A DNA stretch of 64,000 nt. Origin: Isoetes taiwanensis. Its lineage: Eukaryota > Streptophyta > Lycopodiopsida > Isoetales > Isoetaceae. Shown here one piece after another: positions 54,229-64,000 of this stretch. Position numbers and translations under genes: made by a program. The stretch's first letter is position 1, and the number at the start of each line of letters is the position of its first letter. The DNA is taken from NCBI GenBank assembly GCA_021234155.1, contig JAJEKV010000022.1:2664728-2728727 (forward strand). The letters run 5' to 3'. The notes beneath the pieces are model-generated. The model was not told where the DNA came from and made no database searches. It saw only the letters and a list, made by a program, of their open reading frames with translations.

Positions 54229-57200
54229 TCCCAGATGATATATACGGAGTTCCCTCTGCTCATGAATTAACAGGAATTAGCAACCTTCGATTCTCCAGGA
54301 ATCGTCTAATTTGCCACATGCATGATCTAGAAATATGCTCTGAAGAGAGACGAAAACCATAATGCGAATTGGAGATGTTTGAAAAATTGGGGCCGGATTG
54401 GGAAAGCTTGATGAAATCGAAATCTCATGAAGCAATATTGAAGCACTTGATGGAGTAAAAGCCATTAGTGGAAGCCATAGCCACTAGTGAAGGTCTGTTC
54501 TCACCGTAGCTCTCTTCCGTTTATAAGGAACCTGCTCGGGCCTGGGATTAAGGGAGGTCAACTTCCCTTTTTTGTGGGTCATGCCAAATTTGGGTCATGC
54601 CAAATTTATAACCCTCTCGGCCTCCGGTCTCGATGGTTACGTTCCCATGAGCCTAACTGGACTTTGAAATTCAAAGGTGTCCTCGGTCATTTCTGAAAAC
54701 TCAAAGTCAACTTTAGCAATAATTTGAAGTCAGACGACAGCATGGGAACGTATATTTGGCATAACCCACTGGCATAACCTTCGCTTCCTAACTTTCATTC
54801 CGTGTTGTAGCTGTTTTGAACACGTCATGACAAAAATGCATGATAGACAAAAATGCGGCTCAGGATAATCTTATCCTGGATTGGATTTCGACCTCTGGGA
54901 TCCCTCCCCACATGGGATCCCCTCCTCCGGGATCCCCCGTCAACGGGATCTCCTCCTCCGAGATCGCGGTTACACAAGGCCCCCAAAATTGAATCAATAT
55001 GGTTTTTTTATATTGATTTATTAGTGGAAACCAAATATTAAAATCAATACGCGTTTGTGGGCCAAAAAGTTTACAAACCATATCTAGTTATACAATATGA
55101 TTCATCAGTCCAATTCCATGATGCGATAAACAAGCATTATTTTTTGACATGATACTAGAATATGATAATTGTTATTGGTAATTATAGCAACTTAAAATAT
55201 ATGATGTATACTAGTGTTTAATATGTCAAATTTAGTAGAATGATATTGATCATATCTATCTTCCTCAGTATGTGCACATGGTAATTTTAAGTGTCTATAT
55301 TAACAACTTAAAATATACGATGTGTATTAATGCCTAATATCTCTAGTTTAGTGGAATGATATTTCATGACATTTATCTTCCTTGATATGTGCACATAGTA
55401 ATTTTAGGATAATAATCCATAGTGATTAATTACTACAAAACCGCAATGTGGTAAATATAAATGCTTCATACTTGCTAATATGACTTGTTTTTGCATGTCA
55501 ACATGGTAAGTTTATGATGATTGATAGTTGATTATTGTTGTGATATTGGTTTATATTTGCTAATACGACTTATTTTTGCATATATCAAATAATTAGCCAA
55601 GTACAGTTTAACAATTTGATCTCATTTCAAGCATAAAATATTGAATAATCCATGTGTCAAGTTTAATGATGCTTGCTGCAGCAGGGGATTTTATGACTGC
55701 AATTGACAACGTGGGAATTGAACCTAGTATTTTTACCAAGTGTTTTACAATGACTCAGATCAAACACAGTTAAATTAAGCTATTCAAATGCCAACTTGCC
55801 TTAGAAAGGAGGATATCTAGTGCACTGCCAAAATGAAGGAAGAAGCAATACCTACAACAATAACCATGGAATAAGGCAGGTTAAAATCTTACAAGATAAA
55901 GAAGAATAAGGGGATACCGTGAAAAGGGAAGTCTAATACTTAGCATTCTAAAAGAAACAAATACGTAACAAGGAATTGGTAGTCTTGCAAGAGAACAACA
56001 ACAAGAATCCAAGCTTGAAATCTTTATGCAACAAAGTAGGAGCTCAATGAGGAAATAAGAAAAACGTTGAAAGAACCAAGCATAATTAAACAAAGAAATC
56101 TCATTCTATGATTACCTTATAAGGTAGCAAAACGTCTCCTTGGCAACTGCAGTACAAAACTAGGGCTTCAATACCATACAAAGTTAAAAAAGAAAGGATC
56201 AATAGCACTTAAGAAAACTTGCATACAAAAAGAATACTCAATACGCCATTCCTTGTTATTTTTACTCTTATATAATGGGATATCTGGGTACATGCAGCAT
56301 AAAGCATTGGAATAACACTTATCTGATAGATCAACTATAAAAATAAGCAAATAACGAAGCTCATCAACGGATTCTCTCTATGCCTCAATAAGACGGGGAG
56401 GGCCTTGTCTCAAGTCCTGCTCCAAGTCTGAGGGTCACCAATCAACTTCACCATCGCAACCAAACATAGAGACCTTCCTTTAAAAAAGTAAGTATCAAGA
56501 GCTGGACCCTTGTATTTATAAGCACGTTCTTAATGGCTCTGTTTCTCAAAACAAAAGATTGCTTTGGAAAAATCAATGCCATATTATTAAGAACAATAAA
56601 AATAAGAAAACAAATACTCACGAGGCCCTGGATATCAGCACGCCACAACTAGGTTTGAAATAGGTAGGAGGCGGTTCTCCTCTGCCGCGGTAGAAATATA
56701 CGTTCTAGATAATTGCAACAATCAAATGGATGGAGGCAATCCGTAAGGAAGAATGGGTTTTTTTGTCGATCGAATTAAGATAAAAAGAACACCATTTCTT
56801 ACCTTGCTTAGAATTCAGATCCACCACCAAAGATCTTACCCTGTTAAGAATTCATATCCATAGCCGAAGATCCCAATAAGCAGACAAACAGCACAAAGAA
56901 AAAATACAAAAGAGCACACCGCACCTTGAACCATAGCAGCTCTACATGCATCGAAAATGTGTGGCAAAACTTCTCCGAAGACGCCATCGCATCCGAACCA
57001 GAGAAGGAAGAGCTCTCGGTTGCTCCACCGCCGCTTGAGAGAGGAAAACAAAGTGAAAAGATAATAGGGTTAATTTTGGAGATATACTTCAAATGTTTGC
57101 ACACATGGTGAGATATATTGCACAAAATGTTTGCACACATGGTGCTAGGATATGCAATAAGGTGCGATTCTCTAACTAGTAATTTTTATACTTTGCACAC

Positions 57201-58184
57201 ATTTGTGGAGTTTTATTGTGACATCTCAGCAATTGTTGGCTTTTGCCTCAAGTCTAATGATTAAATTTTGAAAGCGAGCATCATTTATTCTATAATTTTG
57301 CTAGATATACGAGCATTTGCATGCATTTCTAAAGCAAATGAAAGGTGCTCTTTTAAAGGCAACAAAGATAATGGCATAGACCTTGAAACAGGTGTGATCT
57401 TGCAATAATACTTGATTTTAGATCTTAGAATAGAACAGAACAATAAGATATTCTTCATGGTTGAGCAAAAACATTCATATAGAAAGAAAAAGTAAACATT
57501 GACTTGGCGACTGACGAGGTCGAGGCTAGACATATGTCCAAAGGCATATTGAGGAAAATTCCACTACGCATAATAAGCATGTGCATGCTATTGCATCTGC
57601 ACGACACTTACATGCTACATAAAACCAAAAGGCAAACAACCATTACTTACGGATTCTAGGGGATGGTTGCCAGTATTCTTGATATTCTGCATAGTAAAAG
57701 TCATAAGCTGCAGAATATGGGAGCTGATGTTTCCTAGTAGAAGTTCCTAAGGGTTTGCTAGAGAATACCTGCTTTACAAGGAAAATATAGCGCCACAAAC
57801 TCTGGCACAAGAATAAATATAAATAGTGGCAACTTTCTTTAGTAGTAGGTATATCGGATTAGCAACACCAAATCTGTTTGCAATCCCAAAATTCTTCTTA
57901 TTCTAAACTAAATCACAACCCCAAAATGCATCATATGGCATGTGGACTTATGATCCATGTGTTTTGAAGTTCTTTATGCCTTGACTTCATGCACACAAAT
58001 GTTTTAGTCAATCTATAAGGTTTAGTTGCAAATGCAGGTGCAAGCTTTGAAAGACAATGCTAGAATATAAACTAGACAAATCGATCTGTGATACATAGAA
58101 AATAACCACAATGTTTAACATTAAAGCTTATAACTTTGAATATGGAATATGCAATAAGTTTCTCTACCACATGCATTATCAAAA
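54229..58184. other. No convincing gene
   Basis: Contains GGGATCC-rich short repeats (54898-54962), then AT-rich DNA. On the minus strand near 57005-56930 an ATG in GCGATGGCGTC opens a short frame (MASSEKFCHTFS) in a locally GC-rich patch that resembles a first exon, but it runs out after about 50 codons and I recognise nothing. Two similar GTTAAGAATTCATATCC-type repeats lie at about 56805 and 56842. Confidence 0.4.
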
Positions 58185-58196
58185 TTCCATTGTTTA

Positions 58197-58316
58197 GTGG
58201 TAAGGCCTTGGGTTGGGGTGAACCCCACCAGGGTTCAAAACCCACTAGCTACCATCGGGTGGGAGACGTGGGTGGGTGCAAGTCCCACCAACCTTGCCAT
58301 CAAACAAAAAAAAAAT
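58197..58316 (+). mobile_element. tRNA-derived SINE with 12-bp target duplication
   Basis: TTCCATTGTTTA stands at 58185-58196 and 58317-58328. Between them is about 105 bp of GC-rich sequence plus an A-rich tail (CAAACAAAAAAAAA). It starts GTGGTAAGGCC (with the preceding TTTA a box-A-like T-x-x-T-G-G-T-x-x-x-G-G) and has GGTTCAAAACC as box B 33 bp on. These are the internal Pol III promoter elements of a tRNA-related SINE. Confidence 0.85.
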
Positions 58317-58349
58317 TTCCATTGTTTATATTGAGATCTTCTTCCCTCT

Positions 58350-58390
58350 CACCCCACCCCACCCCCACCCCCACCCCCCCCCCACGCCCC
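58350..58390. repeat. C-rich simple repeat
   Basis: CCCCACCCC units ending in a run of ten C. Confidence 0.9.
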
Positions 58391-58722
58391 GTGCATGCAC
58401 GATCCATGTCGGTTGCTCATGCACAAGACATGTAAGCAAACAGATAATTTGCTCCACTATTCGCCACCAATTACCCATGCCTATAGATGCCCAGCATTAC
58501 CTTCGCCTTGTTGCTCATGCGGTTTTGCAAAACGAGGGATGCCAAAATTGATACTAAACAACATTAATATCAGTTCTCCTAAATGTTTTGCAAACTTTTG
58601 CCATTACAGGAATTGCCTGTAGCTTGCAGAACTTGATCCCTGTAAGTGACTCATAATTTTGGATTTATTGGCATAGTCAGATTCAAGTTTCAGAGTTGTT
58701 ATGGTTGTCTTTCTGAACTCTC

Positions 58723-59050
58723 CACTACAACCCCAACATTTGGTCCACGGCTTAAAACAACAGTAAAAACAAAATACGGATTGTTTTTTTGAAGATTTGA
58801 AAAAAACCTACACGTAGTTATATGGAGGTGTGGTTTTTCAAGGATATGCTGTAGTTTTTCTTAGGGAGCCGTAGCCTTTTTTTTTTAAGAATGTGTGGTT
58901 TCTTAAGGAGGAGTAGTTTCTTTTTTAAGGATGTGTTGTTTTCTCAGGCGGTATAGTTTTTTGAAGGGATGTTTTTTTTAAGATGTTGTTTTTTAAGGTA
59001 GTGTTTTTTTGAGGTGTGGTTTTTTATGGTTTTCTAAGAATCCATGTATG
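58723..59050. repeat. Possible end of a CACTA-type transposon
   Basis: CACTACAACCCC at 58723 is followed by many short copies of a T-rich word (GTGGTTTTTT, GTTGTTTTTTAAGG, GTAGTTTTTT) in 300 bp. CACTA elements start with CACTA and have arrays of short subterminal repeats. At the right end of the window (63650-64000) the complementary word (AAAACCACA, AAAACAACAC) is repeated. If both belong to one element it spans the rest of the window; its other terminus is not visible. Confidence 0.3.
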
Positions 59051-59287
59051 ACCAAGTTGTCCACATGCCATTATTGCCACAAAATAGCAGCATAAAAGAG
59101 CTGTATACATGCTTGACACACTCACTAGCATTTGACTTCATACATGTGTGTGCGCGCGTGTGCGCGCGCTTGTAGAGTGTGAAACTTGAAGACATCCATC
59201 ACTTGGCAACATGTAGAAGACACATTGATACGAAGAACCAAAGATAGACACTGGTTTGGTATTATATAGGCATTTCTTGAAGGACTC

Positions 59288-61240
59288 AAACATGCCACAT
59301 CCACTCTAAGCCACATGGGCTCCAACATGCCAAGGTGGCTCAAGCATGCCACGTGGGCTCCAACATGCCACCTAGACTGCAACATGCCAAGGTGGCTCAA
59401 ACATGCTACGTGGGCTCCAACATGCCACCTAGGCTCAAACATGCCAAGGTAGCTCAAACATGCCACGCAGGCTCCAACATGCCACCTAGGCTCCAACAAG
59501 CCAAGGTGGCTCACAACATGCCACCTAGGCTCCAACATGCCAATGTGGCTCAAATGTGCCACCTAGGCTCCAACATGCAACCTAGGCTCAAACGTGCCAA
59601 GGTGGTTCAAACATGCCACGCAGGCTCCAACATGCCACCTAGACTCAAATATGCCAAGGTGGCTCACAAATGCCATGCAGGCTCAAACATGCCAAGCTGG
59701 CTCAAACATGCCCAGGTGGCTCAAACATGCCACGTGGACTCCAACATGCCACCTGGGCTCAAACATGACAAGGTGGCCCAAACATGCCACGTGAGCTCAA
59801 ACATGCCACCTAGGCTCCCAACATGCCAAGTTGGCCCAAACATGTCACCTAGGCTCCAACATGCCACCTAGGCTCAAACATGACAAGGTAGCTCAAACAT
59901 GCCACACGGGCTCCACCATGCCACCTAGGCTCCAACATGCCAAGGTGGCTCACAACATGCCACCTAGGCTCCAACATGCCAAGGTGGCTCAAACATGCCA
60001 CTTAGGCTCCAACATGCCACCTAGGCTCAAACATGCCAAGGTGGTTCAAATATGCCAAATTGGCTCAAACATGCCATGCAGGATCCAACATGACACCTAG
60101 GCTCCAACATGCCAAGGTGGCTCAAACATGCCACACGGGCTCCAACATGCTACCTATACTCCAACATGCCAAGGTGGCTCAAACATGCCAAGGTGGCCCA
60201 AACATGCCGTGTGGGCTCCAATATGCCACCTAGGCTCCAACACACCAAGGTGGCTCAAACATGCCACCTCGGTTCCATCATGCCACCTAGACTCAAACAT
60301 GCCAAGGTGGCTCAAACATGCCACCTAGTCTCCAACATGCCAAGGTGGCTCAAACATGCCACCTAGGCCCCAACATGCCACCTAGGCTCCAACATGCCAC
60401 GCAGGCTCCAACATGCCACCTAGGCTCCAACATGCTAAGGTGGCTCAAACATGCCAAGGTGGCTCAAACATGCCACGTGGGCTCCAACATGCCACCTAGG
60501 CTCCAACATACCTAAGCTCAAACATGCCACGTGGACTCCAACATGCCACCTAGGCTCTAACATGCCAAGGTGGCTCAAACATGCCACCTAGGCTCCAATA
60601 TGCCACCTAGGCTCAAACATGCCAAGGTGTCTCAAACATGTCATCTAGCCACCAACATGCCACCTATGCTCAAACATGCCAAGCTGGCTCAAACATGCCA
60701 CCTAGGCTCCAACATGCCACCTATGCTCAAACATGCCACGTGGGCTAGATCCTGTCACCTAGGCTCCAACACACCTAGACTCAAACATGCCAAGGTGGCT
60801 CAAACATGCCACCTATGCTCAAACATGCCACCTAGTCTCCAACATGCCAAGGTGGCTCAAACATGCCACCTAGGCTCCAACATGCCACCTAGGCTTAAAC
60901 ATGCCAAGGTGGCTCAAACATGCCAAGGTGGCTCAAACATGCCACACAGGCTCCAAGGCCACCTAGGCTCCAACATGTCAAGGTGGCTCAAACATGCCAA
61001 GGTGGCTCAAACATGGCACGTGGGCTCCAACATGTCACCTAGGCTCTAACATGCCAAGGTGGCTCAAACATGCCACCTAGGCTCCAATATGCCATCTAGG
61101 CTCAAACATGCCAAGGTGTCTCAAACATGCCATCTAGCCACCAACATGCCACCTAGGCTCAAACATGCCAAGGTGGCTCAAACATGCCACCTAGGCTCCA
61201 ACATGTCATCTAGGCTCAAACATGCCACCTAGGCTCTCAA
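59288..61240 (+). repeat. 19-bp minisatellite array, about 1.95 kb
   Basis: About one hundred variants of two 19-bp units, AAACATGCCAAGGTGGCTC and CAACATGCCACCTAGGCTC, in irregular order. The invariant core is ACATGCCA. Because 19 is not a multiple of 3, any frame cycles through all three phases and gives the same 19-residue periodic peptide (SNMPPRLKHAKVAQTCHVG-like) in each frame; the long open frames here are therefore not evidence of a gene. Confidence 0.95.
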
Positions 61241-61535
61241 GGAACTGGTTCAAGCTTGAGGAAACAATTTAGTGCTGTCGGTGTTGCTCTGTTTTCTGTT
61301 GTGCATGTATTTCTTTTGCTCTGTCTTTTGGTGAAACATAGAGGTTCAATTCCTCTGAAGAAATAGCAGCAAGAAAGGTTTGCTGTGAGAAGTTCAGTTT
61401 GCTATATTGCATGCTTGTTATGTTGTACACCTGATGTGAGGAGGATAACCATTGTTGCCCCCTTAGAAATTGGGTCAACATGGGGCTGTTTGACCCCATC
61501 TTGACTTTGAGCGGACAGATCATATGGATGCATAA

Positions 61536-61720
61536 GAATAGAATAGAATAGAATAGGTTTTTAGCGTCCACGGAGACCAATTGGCCTATGGGACCCAAAC
61601 AAAAAGAGAGCAGCAATAGAGAATACTCCCCAAATTGTGCTATGATCTAATGGCCACGAAAAATCAAAACACACACCAAATGATAGATACCATAATGCTA
61701 AATTAGAGTTAATGCGGTTA
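61536..61720 (-). mobile_element. Short LINE 3' fragment with AATAG tail
   Basis: AATAG microsatellite at 61536-61557, then the minus-strand tail signature GCGTCCACGGAGACCAATTG and GGCCTATGGGACCC (61564-61597). Strongly 5' truncated; the right limit is not defined. Confidence 0.65.
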
Positions 61721-62319
61721 TGAGCTAATGACCTTGAGATCCTATAGGGAATGGTTTGCATTGTAGAAATATATTCACTTGGAGATTTTCAATTTCAACG
61801 AGTTGTCCCTAAAATTTTCCGAGCATTCATTGAGAATTAAAAATACGGACTTCTTGAGCTTATACAACTAGGACTATACAACTAGGACGATGGCGCAGCG
61901 TATGTCCCAGCCATGTTGGCTATGGCCATATGGCTTGAACATAGCAGAACCCATAAGGAAAGATACCCCGCCAAAGGTAGTGGAACATAAAATTATATGT
62001 GTGAGAAAAATGCCCCATCCAATGGTTGAACAACGGTCCAGATTTGGCAGAGATAAATGGCCCAGATGGTGATCCGGGTACTTTGCTCCTATTGGTGTAT
62101 TACTTTCCCGCTCCCCTACTGTGCTTCCTGAACCATAGCCGATTATCTTCTTGGCGCTTTCTCTTCTGGCGTTTTCTCTTCTGGCTTTCTTCTTGGCGAT
62201 TTCTCTTCTGGCTTTGGCGGTGGCGCTCAGGTTTGTTTTGCTCCTCTACTCTATGCTTTGCGGATTACCATAAACCATAGCTGATTTCTCTTCTGCCGAT
62301 TCTCAGCTCAGCTTTCTTC

Positions 62320-62673
62320 ATGGCGATTTCTCTTCTGGTAATGGCGATGGCGCTCAGCTTTCTTCTGGCGATGGCACTTCCTCTTGTTTATGCCACTGTA
62401 CCTGATTACTTCATCTTCAAAAATCCGTCAGGTCAGATGCTTCAGCTTAGATCGCTGCAAACAAATACGGTGGCTGCTGTCACTGTGCCTTTTCCTTCCG
62501 GAAATGCTTGCTACAGCCCGCATGCAAGCCAAGGCAAAGCCTGTCGCATGCTGCAGCATTCTTTATCTGAATTGAAGCGTCGAGCTATGCTTACTGAGCA
62601 AGCATTAAAACCCTGCATTGCAGCTTCACGTCGTTTTGTTGCAACATTTGGTAGAAATTCAGAACAGAGTTAG
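62320..62673 (+). CDS. Possible small secreted protein (117 aa)
   Basis: The N terminus MAISLLVMAMALSFLLAMAL is strongly hydrophobic and is followed by PLVYA, a plausible signal-peptidase site, so the mature part would start at TVPDYF. The mature region has three cysteines and a basic helix near the end. I recognise no family. The upstream DNA (62140-62215) repeats TTCTTGGCGATTTCTCTTCTGGC-like words that resemble the start of this frame, suggesting local duplication. It could also be a chance frame; no intron or paralogue supports it. Confidence 0.35.
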   Translation: MAISLLVMAMALSFLLAMALPLVYATVPDYFIFKNPSGQMLQLRSLQTNTVAAVTVPFPSGNACYSPHASQGKACRMLQHSLSELKRRAMLTEQALKPCIAASRRFVATFGRNSEQS

Positions 62674-64000
62674 GTCCGTCGGAAACCGATAGGACTATCT
62701 GTAAGCTTTTTATGTTGTCGTCCGCTGCAACGTGATGAAGATTGTTACATACAAGTAAACGCATTAGTCTGCTCCAAATACTTAAGAAGTAGCAGCAGCG
62801 TTTGTTCTCACCTCTAAGGAGGAGGCCTGCACACAGAAAAAGAGTCTATTCTCTTCCTGTTGCTCTGTACACGGTTTGTCTGCTACTTGAGGGTTTTGTT
62901 TAGGGTTTATGCTCGATCTTGGCGCCATACCTTGAGCCTCTGTTAGCCCTTTTTTTGGCAGATCTTAATGGAGTCCTCTCGTTTTTTCGTACTCGCTATT
63001 TTGGTGAAGAGCAACGTGATGAAGAGTTGGATTGTTGCAGATGAATAAACACAGGCATCTTTACCTCTTTTCATTAATCTGCTCTTATATTCGATGCCTC
63101 TCCTTCTGGTAAATCCTTCCTTTTTTTATCTGTTCTTTTTTTTTTTTTTTGAGTTTAATCCTATCTGTTTACTTTATCTATTTTGCAGAGAGAGCATCCT
63201 TTAGAAGGGTGTGTGACTTTTTGTATTTTTTTGCGCTCTAAGTATCTTCATTAACTGGGAAAAGAGCTAATGCTGGTGTAGCAGAGTTTGGAGCCAGCCC
63301 TAGGCTAGGCTATGGTCTCTATTTCTTGCAGTATTTCTTTCATCCAATAATACAAAGGATGATCATATTATTTTTCTCAATGTCTTTGTTACTACCAAGA
63401 ATTCAAAATATGTTTCTTGCTGTATATCTGTTTCTTTCATTCAATAATACAAAGATATCATATTATTGTTTTACAATCAAGAATTCAAAACATTCAAAAT
63501 ATATAAAGTTATAGTAGCAACAAATACAATTCCGAAAGATAAAGAGAATAGGTTTTGTTGCTTGAAGGAAACAAAGTTAACAAATTAAAAAAAAAAATGC
63601 TAGGAAACAATGCAAGTTTGCTTAAAAACAACATATAGGAACTAAATTCTTACCCTCAAAAACCACACTTATGAAAACGACGCAAGTTTTCTACCTGTAA
63701 TAACTACACTTAACTACACCTTTTTACAATGTGGATATTTTGCTAAACCACATGTCATTATTAGAAAAAACAACACTTGAAAACGTGGATATTCTGTTAA
63801 ACCAAATGTTGATTTTTAGTAAAAAATAACACTTAAAAACAACTACTATTTTCAAAAACCACATGTGGATATTTTGTAAAACCGCATGTTATTTTTTTTA
63901 GTAAAAATATAAAAACAACACCTAAAAACAACGCATTGAATTTTTTTCAAAAGGCTGTCAATTTTCTATGCATAGACTTTTTAGCCAAAAACAACACGTT
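62674..64000. other. No gene seen; repetitive right end
   Basis: T-rich to 63200, then AT-rich. A 50-60 bp duplication (TTTCTTTCATYCAATAATACAAAG, about 63335 and 63432) is present. From about 63650 the sequence has repeated AAAACCACA / ACAACACTTGAAAAC / GTGGATATT words that resemble transposon subterminal repeats. Confidence 0.5.

Noticed and set aside
56836-57140. Candidate first exon of a gene on the minus strand
   Set aside because: GC-rich ATG context is suggestive, but there is no recognisable product and no downstream exon could be identified.
58197-58316. Calling this a functional tRNA gene
   Set aside because: No cloverleaf with an anticodon arm can be drawn, and the A tail and target duplication show it is a SINE.
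59125-61049. Long open frames on both strands in the 59-61 kb region
   Set aside because: They arise from a 19-bp minisatellite with few stop words; the predicted peptide is just the repeat read in each frame.

Overview
The window is nuclear DNA of a land plant, very repeat-rich and gene-poor. The evidence is two complete U2 snRNA genes with plant-type promoters (USE plus TATA), two intron-containing PLAC8-family genes, fragments of plastid-type ketoacyl-ACP synthase I and of a fatty-acid-hydroxylase-like P450, and a mixture of L1-like LINEs, a chromovirus, hAT and a SINE. The transposon mix (including a DUF7869-type protein) makes me suspect a seed-free vascular plant such as a fern; that is inference.

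Layout. 1-2.3 kb: degenerate transposon coding pieces and a two-copy tandem repeat. 2.3-5.3 kb: segment A of a duplicated locus, with U2 copy 1. 5.3-20 kb: mostly noncoding, with LINE fragments, a LINE insertion that carries ORF1 but no ORF2, a 1.06-kb tandem duplication and a 1.3-kb retroposon with a 14-bp target duplication. 20.3-22.3 kb: 5'-truncated LINE. 22.9-24.0 kb: broken KAS I and P450 fragments. 26.3-29.2 kb: segment B of the U2 locus, carrying a hAT element and cut just before the U2 transcript start. 29.2-44.3 kb: a retroelement block, made of the 3' end of a plus-strand chromovirus abutting a 13.2-kb minus-strand chromovirus. 44.3-47.1 kb: segment C with a second hAT copy and U2 copy 2. 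47-48.5 kb: LINE fragments. 48.9-53.3 kb: two tandem PLAC8 genes, the best protein-coding genes here. 58.2 kb: a small tRNA-type SINE. 59.3-61.2 kb: a 19-bp minisatellite. 62.3 kb: a possible small secreted protein. 58.7-64 kb may lie inside a DNA transposon.

Main discovery. The minus-strand chromovirus has 5' LTR, Met-tRNA primer site, gag, protease, RT, RNase H, integrase, chromodomain, polypurine tract and 3' LTR. Between its primer site and gag it also carries a sense-strand gene whose product starts with the exact first residues of histone H3 (M-ARTKQTARK) and ends with a complete H3-type histone fold. A long charged and proline-rich linker joins the two. Five copies of a roughly 70-base hairpin, with compensatory base changes, bracket this gene (three before, two after). 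The same element has a chromodomain, a module known to bind the methylated H3 tail. The idea that the element supplies its own H3-like chromatin mark for assembly, targeting or escape from silencing is inference; the H3 similarity itself is directly visible.
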